DNA of 64,000 nt, from contig CM037591.1 of the NCBI GenBank assembly GCA_021018995.1, positions 9,306,001 to 9,370,000 on the forward strand, written 5' to 3'. The stretch's first letter is position 1, and every line of letters starts with the position of its first letter. A program made the position numbers and the translations under genes. Below are positions 42,872-54,568 of this stretch, one piece after another. The DNA is from Chloranthus sessilifolius. Lineage: Eukaryota > Streptophyta > Magnoliopsida > Chloranthales > Chloranthaceae. The notes under the pieces are model-generated. The model was not told where the DNA came from and made no database searches. It saw only the letters and a list, made by a program, of their open reading frames with translations.

Positions 42872-45800
42872 TGTAACAATCCGAATTTTTGGACTTTATT
42901 TTAATAGTATTATATGATGTACCACGCCGTGTACGGTGCTAAAGCTCTATATCGGAACTCACTATATTTTAGGAAAGTTTTGATTTTCCTATATCAAAAT
43001 TAGACTCATTGCGAAGTACTGGTCGATACGATTCCAATGATATATAATTTATTAATTTTCGACAAGAATATAAAAAGTTACACTGATTTTAAGTGATGAA
43101 ACAAGTTAAAGGGTATAACTGTAATTTCGGGAGAGAAACATCACAAAGCTCGAACAAAACCATTTCTCAAGCTGTTCAAGTCACGTATGAATTCTTCTTC
43201 TGTGTAAAAACTCCAATTTTATTAAATCCCTTATCAAAAGTTTTAATTAGAATTAACCTAAAACTTTCTACTATTTTAAATAAAACTTTAAAAACTCTAT
43301 AATAAGAAATTATTCTCTCCCAAGACTTAGACAAACTGACGTCTTGGACATCGACCTTTTCAACCTGAATCGCCGTAGATCTACCGTTCACACTTCAAGA
43401 GGTGAATACCTATCAATCCATCTTGTTCTCAGATTTCATTGCGTGAGATATGTTCGATTACACATCAACGGGTTTAAAAATTTTATTTAAACCTTAATAT
43501 CTCATAAATTAAATGATTTGCATGTTTAATCTTATGTTTTCCCTTGAAAGTTGTATAATTTGTAGGTCGGGTAATATTTTATTTCTTTTCTCAAATAATC
43601 CATTTATTTGACTATTAATGTTTTACCATCTATTAGGTCTGCATATTTAATATGTTTGCTTGCTCTTAAATCTACATATAAATTAAATATGAATAACTTT
43701 AAGTATGATAAATCTGTATGTTTAATATTTTTCTATTAAATTAAATGATTTGTAAGTCGGGTTTATATTTTTTTTTAATTTTCAAAATAATCCATTTATT
43801 TGGCTATTTAATATTGTACTTTTCTATTAGGTCTTTATATTTAATATTTTATCCTCTTTTAAATATGTAAAATTAATTAAACTCTAATACTTGTAAATCA
43901 GATAGATTGACTTGATTGAAATAATACCATATTGATATTATTTATTTCTAAATCTATATAGTTAGAAATTTACTATTCTACTAAAATTATAATGATATAT
44001 ATTATTGTTACAAATTTATATTATTATTTATTTAAAAGATAGTGATCTTTACAACTGTGTGAAATAGACAATTTCACGAATCTGACATTTTAGAAATCAA
44101 AATAGAGTAACAAGTCGGGTTCAATTTTGAATGACCCAAGGCTACACGAATTTAGTGTTATTCTATGATTTTCATGACCAAAGTTCATATGTATGTTATA
44201 TCTTAAAGTCTTTCGATTGATGGTCATGATAAATTACAACTTAGTAATTATAAATATATTTTAATTTAATTATCTAATTATAGAAATCTATATATCAATT
44301 TATTGCTTCAATGCGACCTCTTCGATAGCATGAAAGATTAAAAATTTAATGCCTCGTGAAAATTGAACTCTGACCTTCACGTTTTTAAAATCACATTAAT
44401 AACTACCTTATCCTATAAGTGTATTGGTGTTATATAAATATATATATACACGTATAAACATAATAAAATATAAATGTAAATCTATGATGTGTGTATGATA
44501 GTGCCATGCTTCGAGCTTTATCATGATATATGAGTTATGAACATGTTTGGTTATACGTACGCAAGTATATGAGATCATGTCTATACTTGGGCGTGGTGAT
44601 TCACCGAGATGGTATTGAAGCGAATAATACATCGTATTCACACGCTTTACAACTCATGGTAGTATGAGACATCATGATAAGTCGGGTGTGTGCGAATTCA
44701 GTGTAACCTTGTATACGGTGGCATATACGGTGACCCTATCACCTCGAGTTTTAATATTATAGGAAATGATAAGATATGAGTTATGATATGAGATTCGAGC
44801 CTTGGGCCTTAGCTGTGGTGAGGTTATCCCACTATAGTTCGTCTTAAAATTAAGTTGTAAGAGTATTATATAAGTATGAATACGAGATAAGATATGTTAT
44901 GAGTACGATAATAAGATGCCACTGTATAGGCCAGCATAAGATTAAGAACTTAAGTCTTTATTCGTGACGTTTCTTGCGTAGCCATCGTAATGACAATAAT
45001 ATCTTTCAGCCAAGACGGGTCTCTGGGATACAGTATGGGTATTAGTGTGAGTGTGAGTATGAATATGAGTATGATATGAGTTATGTTTGGCCATTATGTT
45101 TCTCCATTAGGCTGGGTGGAGAGTATGAGGAGGATATGAAGGGCGATTAGATAGATTATGATATGATGGTATGATATTATGACAACCCTCACATGGTAGC
45201 TCGAGCAACGACCCTGGCACAGGTCATATAGGATTTATGAATAGATTAGTTACGTTCATATGATGTACAGACGTATATATGAAAATAATAAAATACGGTA
45301 TGTTATGAAATATGAGATATTGTATGATACGTTAGGATATGAGTGTCTTGATCATGGTCATGCATTTATGTTATGATATAAGTTCTATGTTATGCACTTA
45401 ATTTTGTCATGCTCTTTTTTATTTCATTATTATGTTATATTTATCACTCACTTGATGCACCCACAATGCACCTGAGTAGAATGGGGTAGATTGCTGGTGT
45501 ATCCACTGAGTTTACATGACTAAGTAAACTCATCCCATGATAATTTAACAGCTGCAAGTGATTACATTGGTGGAGTAGATGTCGACTATCCTAATCCTAT
45601 TGATGTTGACATCATTGACCCAGTGGAAGCGGAGTACCAAGAGCCTTGAGAGGGTGATACCGTTGTGTACCAGGAGGACCACGGTGCTGATTTTGATCTG
45701 AGCTCCAGCTATTGATATTTGTGGACTCAATATTGAGTTGGTTTTATATTTTCTTGTTGACACTATGGTTTTCTTTTATCGAATTTGTCTCCGACTTTTA

Positions 45801-46023
45801 TTTCTCTTTTATTGATGGTTTACTTGGATTTTATCGCAATTATTCAGTATTTATGACTACTTTATATTCTATCTATATGAGTTTGCTTTCACAGATTTCA
45901 TGAAACTAGATTTACGCGTGAACTCTGATTATGTGTATGTCCGCTTAATGTATTTGGGATACCTGCGAGTCATGACTCAAAATTCTAGGCCCTCGGGATG
46001 GGGTAAAATTTTGGGTCATGACA
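42872..46023 (+). mobile_element. Probable solo LTR, about 3.15 kb, Tekay/Del-like
   Basis: Starts TGTAACAATCCGAATTTTTG and ends GGGTCATGACA, the TG...CA form and wording of long LTRs from Del/Tekay chromoviruses. The flanking five bases are GTTTG (42867-42871) and ATTTG (46024-46028), one mismatch. No gag-pol coding sequence and no primer site are seen inside, hence a solo LTR left by recombination. A partial internal duplication with GTAAGTCGGG/GTAGGTCGGG and TAATCCATTTATTTG occurs near 43500-43860. Confidence 0.6.
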
Positions 46024-46686
46024 ATTTGGCATTGCTTTTTAGAAGAGTAGAAAGAAGCAGTTAATACTCTTTGCTGTTGTAAATGAATATAAGGAGAGCG
46101 AGAAGGATTGGAGGAAGAAAAAAGGGAGCGTGCTCTTTGAAATATGAAAAAATATGGGAAATTTATATTTTCGGCCCTGTTATTTTGCTTATTTGTAAAA
46201 ACGACCCTATAGTTTCAATTTTTGCGCAATAGGTTGGCTCCAAGCCGAGCCATTTCCACGTCAGCATAGACCTCTGAAATGTCTAAAAAACCCTTATGTT
46301 TTAAAATCCTTTATATATTTGAACTAAGTTTAGTTTTTTACTTTTTACTTTTAACTATAACTGCTGTAAAAACTGAGAGAGCGGCAACAAAGTGGAAACA
46401 TAGCGACAAATAATTTTCAAGTTTTTTTTTTTTTTTTTTTTACTTTTTATAAAATTTAATAATCCACTATCTTAGGGTAGCGTTTCGCTATCTTAGGGTA
46501 GTGTTACGCTATTTTAAGATAGCGTAACGTTACCCTAAGATAGTGGAATGCTATCTAAAGATAGCGGAACGCTACTCTAAGATAGCAGCATGTTATTGGG
46601 AAAATAGCGGATTGATTTTACAAGTATTTTTTTTATTACTTAATTATTTCTTATGTTCTTTGTAGTTCTCACTCATTGATTCTAAG
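46024..46686. other. Upstream region of the DUF1985 gene
   Basis: Contains GGAAATTTATATTTTCGGCCC and ACGACCCTATAGTTTCAA, phrases of the kind seen near MULE ends, then a T-tract and the hairpin region at 46464-46610 just before the gene. No clear promoter motif was fixed. Confidence 0.4.
46464..46546. repeat. Nested inverted repeats of CTATCTTAGGGTAGCG
   Basis: The outer arms at 46464-46483 (CCACTATCTTAGGGTAGCGT) and 46527-46546 are near-exact reverse complements (19 of 20). Inside, GCTATCTTA (46488) pairs with TAAGATAGC (46515-46523). Further copies of CTATCT(T)AAGATAGC follow to about 46610. Confidence 0.85.
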
Positions 46687-47905
46687 ATGTCAGAGCCTTT
46701 AAAGGCCTATGGGAAGTGTACTGGGATTAGCGTTAGAAAATTTTACATGCATTGCAAAGAAGAGAGGAAGAAGATACTAGATGAATCAATTTTCGATCAT
46801 CTATTTAAGAATTTTGATAAATTAGTCTTTATTGGAGACCTCTTTGAAGCGATTTTGAGCTTCTGGGTTCAAAATAACGTGTTCAAGGTGAAGAACATTA
46901 AAGTAGTACTGCAAGAGTCCGATATATCATTGATTTTAGTCCTTAATATGTTAACAGAAACTAAGTATGAGCATTTGGCTATGCCAAAGGAAGAAACTAT
47001 TCAATATAAATTCTTTTGAGGATAGCCGGCTAGAAGAGCTCATATTGAAGAAATAATTGATAGTGCCCAGCTCTCTAACGATGAATTTTTGAAATTATCA
47101 TTGTTGTTTCTCGTATGCTCCTTCTTACTTTCGGACACATACCAGGAAGTGGATAGTCAATACTTGAAATTAGTCAATAACCTTGAAAAGTTTAATGAAT
47201 ATCCGTGGGGGCTAGTAGTTTACAAAAATTTAGTTGAGTGCATATCTAAAGCGAGGGTCGAAAGAGAAGCGACAAAAGTATCGCCAAAGGGGCAATATAA
47301 CTTCTACGGGTGTACTATCGCCCTACATATTTGGGCATTGGAGCACTTTCCAGGAGTCGACCCCGCTTGTACTCAACTAAAAAATCCATTTTTGAGGCTG
47401 ATGAAATGGGAAGACCCAAAATTCAGTTGGACTCCAAATTATTTTCCAGAAAAAATTCTTAACTCTCCAGTCATCGTCAATCTCGATGTTGAGAAACACG
47501 AATTACAATATCGATCAGTTTGGCTCTTCTTCAGGCAAAGAGAGATGGAAAGGGAATGGGAAAGAGAAGACCTGAACCAAAAAAGAGAAGACCGTATCCA
47601 AAAAAGAGAATACCTGACCCAAAAAAGAGCCCAGGAGCTATACAATGATTACGATGAGCATAATGACGATGACAATGATGACAGTGACGATAATGACGAG
47701 TATGAGGTCGTTTTATGTCACCAAGCAGAATCAAAGAAGAAACAACCTGAAAGAATGTAGTAACCAACCAGGGAAGTGCCGGCTAGGCATATCAAACTTA
47801 TATATGTAGCAACAGAGCTGAGGAAAGAGTGCTCATATCTCCGGAATGCGATTAAAGAGATGAAAGGCGATTTCAATTGCGCCATTTCTGTTTTAAAAGG
47901 ATAGG
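46687..47905 (+). pseudogene. DUF1985-domain gene, truncated by Ogre element B
   Basis: Begins MSEPLKAYGKCTGISVRKF. The DUF1985 domain is recognised by LVNNLEKFNEYPWGLVVYKN and FYGCTIALHIWALEHFPGVD. It is followed by a Glu/Arg/Lys coiled coil (EREDLNQKREDRIQKREYL) and an Asp/Asn-rich stretch (47640-47700). Two nearby stops at about 47018 split the frame, and two more at 47758-47763 precede a helical continuation (LRKECSYLRNAIKEMKGDFN) that the LTR cuts at 47906. The layout matches the passenger gene at 13238-17160, so this is probably the remnant of a second Kaonashi-type MULE. Its Ulp1 part, if any, would lie beyond element B, outside the window. Confidence 0.65.
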
Positions 47906-48277
47906 TGTAGACACCCAAATTTGGCCCAAGTCCTAATCGAAACACATTTATAGAGAGACGCATTTCCAAACTTTTGATGGCATGAATGGAACCCTTAGGA
48001 ATCACCCCAACCACCCTAGAACCCTTAGAAACTAGTACTAACCTTTAAAACCCGTTCCGAACCTAGACGTGACCCTTCCGTGCCTCGGGAGAGGAGTGGT
48101 GCACCAGGACTGGCTATGGCCTTCTACTACAATCGAATCTTATACCATTGAAAAGTAGAAGTCGTCAGCTTTCCAACGGTCCAAGAATCACCCCAATCGG
48201 AGTTGTACATCAAAAGACATAGCAGTCTGAACTCGGAGGGCAAAAGTGTAATTTCAATTAGCCCCCCCTAGGGATTT

Positions 48278-48525
48278 GGCGCAACTAATAGTTACGTCAG
48301 ACCATTTCTCCCTAGAAATGGCTTGACGCAACTAATAGCTGCGCCAGTTACAATTTAGCCTAGTGCAACTATTAGAGCCACTTTCCCAGGATTTAAGCCT
48401 GGCGCAACTAATAGTTGCGCCAGTATTAAAGTGGACCCCACCCCTCGCAAAGCCAACTTCTAGGCTACTATACAAAACTATTTTACTATACATTTGCCTT
48501 GCGCAACTAATATTTGCGCTAGACA
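48278..48525 (+). repeat. Cluster of GCGCAACTAATAGTTGCGC near-palindromes in LTR B
   Basis: About five copies, near 48278, 48322, 48359, 48397 and 48500, the one at 48397 being exact. Spacing is about 40-45 bp for the first four, as in LTR A. Confidence 0.85.
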
Positions 48526-48805
48526 TATGAACAGTGACCCTGAGTTTTTGCCTCGAAATTCATGAGTGGGGTTTGACTTATTGACCACCTGGATCTTTGG
48601 GGGGTGTTTTGTTAGTTCTGCTGCACCCCTTTGCACCCTATTTGTAATCCCTTAAGTGACTTAAGGCCCCACCCTATCATCCACCATTAGAACCACCTTT
48701 ACACCTTTCCAAAGGCTCTTAAAATCCTAGGAAACCTTAGATTAGAGATTACTTAATTGCTAAACCCAATTAGCATCTAAGTAGCCTCTTGATCCACCCA
48801 TTTCC

Positions 48806-48814
48806 TATAAATAG
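48806..48814 (+). promoter_or_regulatory. TATA box of LTR B
   Basis: TATAAATAG, same position and context as in LTR A. Confidence 0.65.
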
Positions 48815-49509
48815 GGCCCCCCTCTCCTTGGATTAAAGGTTGAGAATTTTTACCTAAGAGAGAAAGAGTTTAAAGTGAGAAGATCTTTCTCCCTTTGGTG
48901 CACCATTGCTTATACAAATTTTAGAATTAAAAAACCCCCTTTCAGTGATATGCTACCCATTTACCTTCCCTCTCTACCCCTTAGCTAGCAAGCCTTAGAG
49001 CTTAGAACTCCTATTTCCACCATATAAGCCTTCGAAAGCTCATCAAAGCAAGCCAACACAAGACTCTTCTATGGTGCTACAAGGGCCCGAGGATTCCGGC
49101 TCTCTCCTTTCTTCTCCCATATTTTCTTTAGCTCTTCCCATCCTCTCATTTGTGTCGTTACACCGTCGAATTTTCAATAGGAACGGCGGGGTACAAATTG
49201 GATTCAAGGCCTATGTGGGCAAGAGGAAGCCATTTTTTTTTCTCTTACTTTACTTTATTTTGCTCATTAGTAGATACTGCGTTAAGCGGGTTGATCGGGT
49301 GCCTAACACCTTTCCGATTGATAACCGAAGCCCCTACCCAAGAGCCTTTAGTGTGGACCGGGTTCAGAGTCATATTTGTAATATTTTGGTGCTTATAAAA
49401 ATCATATAGGTATCCCGAGACACCAAAAGCTCCGAGTGGCGACTCTATATTTGTTGTAAGCGAGCGCATCACCGCGACGGGATCGTCAAAAATTCCTTGG
49501 TTGCACAGA

Positions 49510-49527
49510 TGGCGACTCTGCTAGGGA
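49510..49527 (+). promoter_or_regulatory. Primer binding site of element B
   Basis: TGGCGACTCTGCTAGGGA, two bases after the LTR. From memory, Ogre elements use a tRNA-Arg primer with a site of this form; the match to a tRNA end was not checked. Confidence 0.7.
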
Positions 49528-51570
49528 TAGCTCTTAAAGCTTCTCCTTGAAATTTGGCCATTTCTTTTTTATTTTACTAACCTTTTTGCTATTTTTTTAT
49601 TGTTCTTCTATTTTCTCACCCCTACTTTTCCGTTATTTACATGCTTTAGCCGATCAGCAGACTTACTTGCACATTGTCTTTATTTTTTCCTTACATTCCC
49701 GTTATTTTAGGTGTCTTAGCCAATTGGCGGGCCTACTTGAGCATTGTCTTTCAATTTCTTTAATTTTTCATCATTTAAGGTGCCTTAGCCGATTGACGGG
49801 CCTACTTGTGCAAACATATTCCGACAGTGGACGCCGGCCCGTAGTGGCGACACGAGGTCATCACCCCAATCTTTTGGACTAAAGAAAACTTTCATAAAAA
49901 ATATTTTGAAAAAAAAGAAGTTAAAATTGAATCAAGAATAGGGAGCTTAATTAACTTATTTTTACGGAGTAGATTTTAAAAGGGTTGGGTTTAGGCACAC
50001 AAACAACCACCCTGATTTAAGTATGGGGCAGCCCCTAGTGGTGATAATCTAGAAAAGTCCCAGCCCACCTAGTATCTGAGAAGGTGCTTGCGCCAGAGGT
50101 ATATCAAGTGGGTTCTCATTCCAAAGCTTAAAACCCTTGGGGAGCACGCTAGCGAGTTATACCAGACTCATCCTTTAGGTGCGGTAAGGAGAAATTCGAT
50201 CACAAAAAAAAACAGCTCAGTTCCCGGAAGCCTAGCTTCCACAAAACCCGAAAAAAAGACTCATTTTTAGGCTGTTGTTCCTTGCTGTTATAAGTTCTGG
50301 AGCCTCAAGTTTGCCTGGCGCAAGTATTAATTGCGCCAGTGCAAAAAGCCCAGATTTATAATTGGCGCAACTAATAGTTGCGGCAGCATTAAATCCGCCA
50401 TTTTTACCTTGGCGCATGTATTAGTTGTGCCAGGCTTACCTGGACATTAGCAGCCCGAAATCTGAGGCTTTCCCACCTCCCGATTCCCCCGATTAGTGTG
50501 TTTAGTACCTCTGTTTGGACCCCACCATCTCCGACACCCAATACACCCCCGCCGGTCAAAAGAAGGCAACTTCTTTTTGACTCATTTCTGCGGATCGAAT
50601 TATTTGCCTCGATTTTCGTGAATTCAATAGATCGAAGGTCCTCCTTCGATTCTTTCGAAGGGCGTCGAAATCGTTGTCACAGGCCTTGAATTAGGGTACG
50701 AGAGCCACCCGAGAAGGGAATTCCAAAGCCTCAAAACCTTTGTTTTTCGAAGTTTTCTCCAAAAATAAAAAATATATATAATAAAAATATATAAAAATCA
50801 AATCAAAACCTAAAAATAGAATTCTTGTGGTGCCAGTACAACGACATCATCTTGCCCTCCGCCATCTCGTAGGGGAAGAAGAAAAAGAATTTTTGGGCCT
50901 TATCCAAGGCACCCTTACCAAATCCATTCCTGTAGATTGTCGTGGGTAGTGGACCCGGCTTATGCCGATCCCGACTCATCCCCGCCACATTCCCGAACCC
51001 GTTCCCATTCAGGGAAAGTCTTTTCCACCATCCCTCTCACCCAATCATCCTTTACTGTTATCGGTTCATTTGGCGCCCCCATTTTCCCAACCACTACCTC
51101 CCAAAACATCCAAAGTCCAACCCCAAACTCCCCATCTTTTACCTAAATCATGCCCATGCAAAATCCAACACATTTTTCATCCACATTCATGACAAAGCCA
51201 AACCTATTCTCCCAATCCACATCCATGCCCCATTTCCCATCTCCCCCTATAGGCCCGATCCACCCACATTTATATACACCACTTTCGCCTTATCCAACCC
51301 CCCACAAATCCCCCCATCTATCCGGGTCACGCCCAATATTACCGGGGCCACGCCCAATTTATCTCCCACATCCATCCCACCTATATCCCATCACTCCTTT
51401 AATTCACCACCCACATTCGACTCTCCTTCCATGACCATGATGGAGGAGATGTTCCAAGCCTACTCCATGTGGAAGGCTTCCCAAAATGCCTCCTCTCCTC
51501 CACACCTTTGGTGGGTTTGGGTGTGGATTATGGGGGGTTGATGGGGGTCATGGGGGAGTGAGGCATGGAG
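49528..51570 (+). other. Element B leader with palindromes and Pro-rich open stretch
   Basis: Untranslated-type leader. Three diverged GGCGCAACTA...TAGTTGCGCC palindromes lie at about 50314, 50361 and 50420. Three repeats of GCCGAT(C/T)(A/G)GC(A/G)G(G/A)CCTACTTG appear near 49650-49810. From 50942 an open, Pro/His-rich stretch runs to 51541 and ends with MMEEMFQAYSMWKASQN, perhaps the start of the gag-side reading frame. Confidence 0.5.
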
Positions 51571-51576
51571 ATTAGC

Positions 51577-52060
51577 AAGGGCCCATGGCCAGTACCCTAC
51601 CACCCAAACCCACTAAGGGCCCATGGGCCAGACCCACCAAGAGTTCATAGCCCAAACTTACCCAGGGCCTATGGCCCAAACCCATCAAGGTCCACCGGCT
51701 AGACCCACCAGGGCCCATGGCCCAAACCCATCGAGGCCCATCAGGCCAGAGCCACAAAGGGCCCATGGACCAAACCTACCCAGGGCCCATGGCCCAAACC
51801 CATCAAGTCCCACCGGGCCAGACCCACCAAGAACCCATGGCCCAAATCTACCCAGGGCCCATGCCCCAAACCCATCAAGGCCCACTGGGTCAGACCCATT
51901 AAGGGCGCATGGCCTAAACCTACCCAGGGCCCATGGCCCAAACCCATCAAGGCCAACTTGGCCAGACCCACTAAGGGCCCATAGCCCAAACCTATCAAGG
52001 GTTCATGGCACGAACCATCAATGGCCGATGGCCCAAACTTATCATGACCAAGGCTTCATG
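51577..52060 (+). repeat. Pro-rich tandem repeat array, 24 bp units in a 72 bp pattern
   Basis: Repeats of AGGGCCCATGGCCCAAACC, then CA(T)CAAGGCCCACCGGGCC, then AGACCCACCAAG. In one frame this reads GPMAQTHQ-GPLGQTHQ-GPMAQ(I/T)YP, that is, eight-residue units grouped in threes. About 18-20 units are present. The first letters of the units vary more at the edges than in the middle. Confidence 0.85.
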
Positions 52061-52550
52061 GCTCAAGCCCAACCCCACACTCATACCTTCCACAATACCC
52101 CCAATATTTCACCCAACCTTCACACCCAGGTCAAACCCATGCCGTACCCCAAACCCAATTTTCCCATGGCCCCATACCCCAAGACCATCTCCAAATCGCT
52201 CCCCATACCCAATGGCCCCATCAGGCTCCACCCCAAAACCAAACTTCCACTCATCCCATCATCCAACAGACTTTCCCTCATCCCCAATGGGCTCACCCAA
52301 CCCCCACTCATACCATTCCCATCCAACCCATGCAACAACACTAACAAGAGAATCCCGCCCTCGCTACAATTATGCCGACCAGTAGTATGAGGAGGACGAG
52401 ATTAGGAATAATGGAGTCTATGCTAGGGCATTGACCAGCCTTAATCCTCCTCCCATAACTGCCCACCCCTTGGTGGCCCAGAGTGAAGTCCAACCAACGG
52501 CCGAGAAAGCAGCCCCTGTATCGAAAGAATCAGAACAACTAAAAGAATAG

Positions 52551-53365
52551 TTGGACAAAATACAAAGGCAGTTGATGAAAATGAGTGGCGCTGAAATTCA
52601 CGCCACTGACTTCATAGATTTGTGTTTGTTTGTTGAGGTCCCCTTGCCCCCCAAATTTAAAACGCCGGCCTTCAACAAATATAATGGCACTGGCAACCTG
52701 ATTGCACACCTCAAGTCCTATTGTGGGGACATATGCCAATACGGGGGGACGAGAGACTACTAATAAAAGTCTTTCAAAAGAGTTTGACTGGTCTGACCCT
52801 GAGATGGTTCACATCCCTAGAACCATCCATGATGAAGACATGAAAAGATATGACCCACATGTTCCAAGAGCAATATGTCTACAATATAGACATTGAGCCT
52901 CGCAAGTCAGATCTAGCCCGATTGAAGCAGAACTCTAATGAAACCTTCAGCGACTATTTAGGGCGATGGAGAGCACTAGCAGCTCAAGTCAGAAACAGAA
53001 TACCTGATGATAAGCAGATAGAGATGATTTCCAAGAATAGTCTACCGGTGATCTTTGACTTTTTGGTGTATCAACAACAGTCTAGTTTTGCTGATCTAGT
53101 GATGAACGGCAATCGTTGTGAAGATGCCATCAGGGAAGGACGGTTGAACAAGAATGCATCCGGGGGGCCTAGTGGGGTTAGGAGATTTACCGAACAGAAG
53201 AATGATAGGAGGATAGGGATAGAGGTGCAAAATGTTGCAAACACCAGGCCCAACAATAACAATATAGCTCCGTTCCAATTCCAAGCAGCACAGCCAGGGC
53301 CAGTCAAAGCTGAGCAGATACAAAGGACAGGGAATGGGCAAGGAATGCAGATGACTCTTGAATAG
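52551..53365 (+). pseudogene. Element B gag region
   Basis: Retrotransposon gag domain. MDKIQRQLMKMSGAEIHATD opens the region. PPKFKTPAFNKYNGTGNLIA and HLKSYCGDICQYGG give the start of the core. Next come SDLARLKQNSNETFSDYLGR and WRALAAQVRNRIPDDKQIEM, the typical gag helices, and then a basic tail. Broken in a few places. Confidence 0.75.
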
Positions 53366-53563
53366 AGGGGAGCCCGCTATGACCGAGTGTTTACGCCTCT
53401 GGAGCAATCACTAAGTATACTTTTATCTTTATTAATAGAAAAGGGATTAGTTATTATCCGTCAACCGCAACCTCCTCCTCACCCGATCCCAAAGAACTAT
53501 GACCCAAATACCCACTGAAATTTTCATCAGGGTTCGGGTCACCCGACTGATTGCTACTTCCCA

Positions 53564-54301
53564 TTGAAGCATGCGATCCATGATTTAATCGATGCTGGAA
53601 AGATCATTCTCCCAGCACCTTCTCAAGCAAACCAGCACACAAACATCCATCAAGTGTCATTGCCCCCACATCCTACTAGAGGAGTAGGTCCCAGACCCAC
53701 CATCGGGATGGTAGAGGAAAATGGGGAGGAATTTGAGTTTGACCCGTCCAATTACATCAGTGATCGGGAGAGCTATGTAGCACCAAGAAATATTAAAGAA
53801 AGGAATATCGGGGTGATTGAACCCCTGAATTTGTCAGATTATTTCTCCAACCCGACTCCACAAATTGAACCCCTGGATCTCAGGGCATACCTACCATCAC
53901 TCACACCCATCAATTATGTGCACATAAATGCATATCAATCATACACCACCACTACCATCAATTACCCAATGAACCAATAGGCCCCCAATCCTCCCTCGCC
54001 AATAAACTACCAATGGCCTGGGCCCACCCCATTACCCCCAGTCCAATCACCTGTAAACTCCACCACCCCCATCAATTACCTAATGGCCCATCAAACCCCT
54101 GATCTTCCGCCATCACCTATAAGCTACCAATGGCCTACTTTTACCCCTTTTCTCCCAGTACCACCACCCTCAAGCTTCATCACCCCTATTTGGCCCAATT
54201 TAGTCACTCAACCAGCTATTACAGTGGTAAATCAAGTGTTACCCACACCTCTTGAGCCCGCAGTGCAAGTGCCTCCGATACCTACAACTATACCATTTTA
54301 G
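53564..54301 (+). pseudogene. Element B gag-protease spacer region
   Basis: Counterpart of element A 92-964: IHDLIDAGKIILPAPSQANQ, an acidic FEFDPSNYI stretch, then Pro/Thr-rich sequence with the duplicated YQWP block. No enzyme domain. Confidence 0.6.
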
Positions 54302-54568
54302 ATATCGGGACCAACCTATGATCCTCACCAGGTCCCGCTGAGTTATGAACAAATAGATGTTAACACTGGCAGCCACAGAGAAGGGACAATAGACTTTGTC
54401 ACACGATCTGGGAGGATATCAAAGTAGCCAGAAGCACCAGCAGCAGCACAAGCCCAACTAGAGGGGAAGAAAGATAGCAAAGTGAACCCATTCGAGAAAA
54501 TGAGTCGAGAGCATATACTAGAGACTCGGTTGAGAAGAATGCCTGCCCATATAACTGTATAGGATCTG

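Larger units (their letters stand above)
47906..49507 (+). repeat. 5' LTR of element B
   Basis: Starts TGTAGACACCC and ends TTGCACA, directly before the primer site; length about 1602 bp. Aligns with LTR A over its whole length. Contains the near-palindrome cluster (48278-48525) and a TATA box (48806). Confidence 0.85.

Noticed and set aside
47439-48014. Minus-strand frames over the DUF1985 coiled coil and LTR start
   Set aside because: Shadows of the plus-strand Glu/Arg-rich coding region.
51572-52347. Minus-strand Gly/Trp-rich frames across the Pro-rich array
   Set aside because: Antisense reading of a tandem repeat whose length keeps frames open; no independent support.
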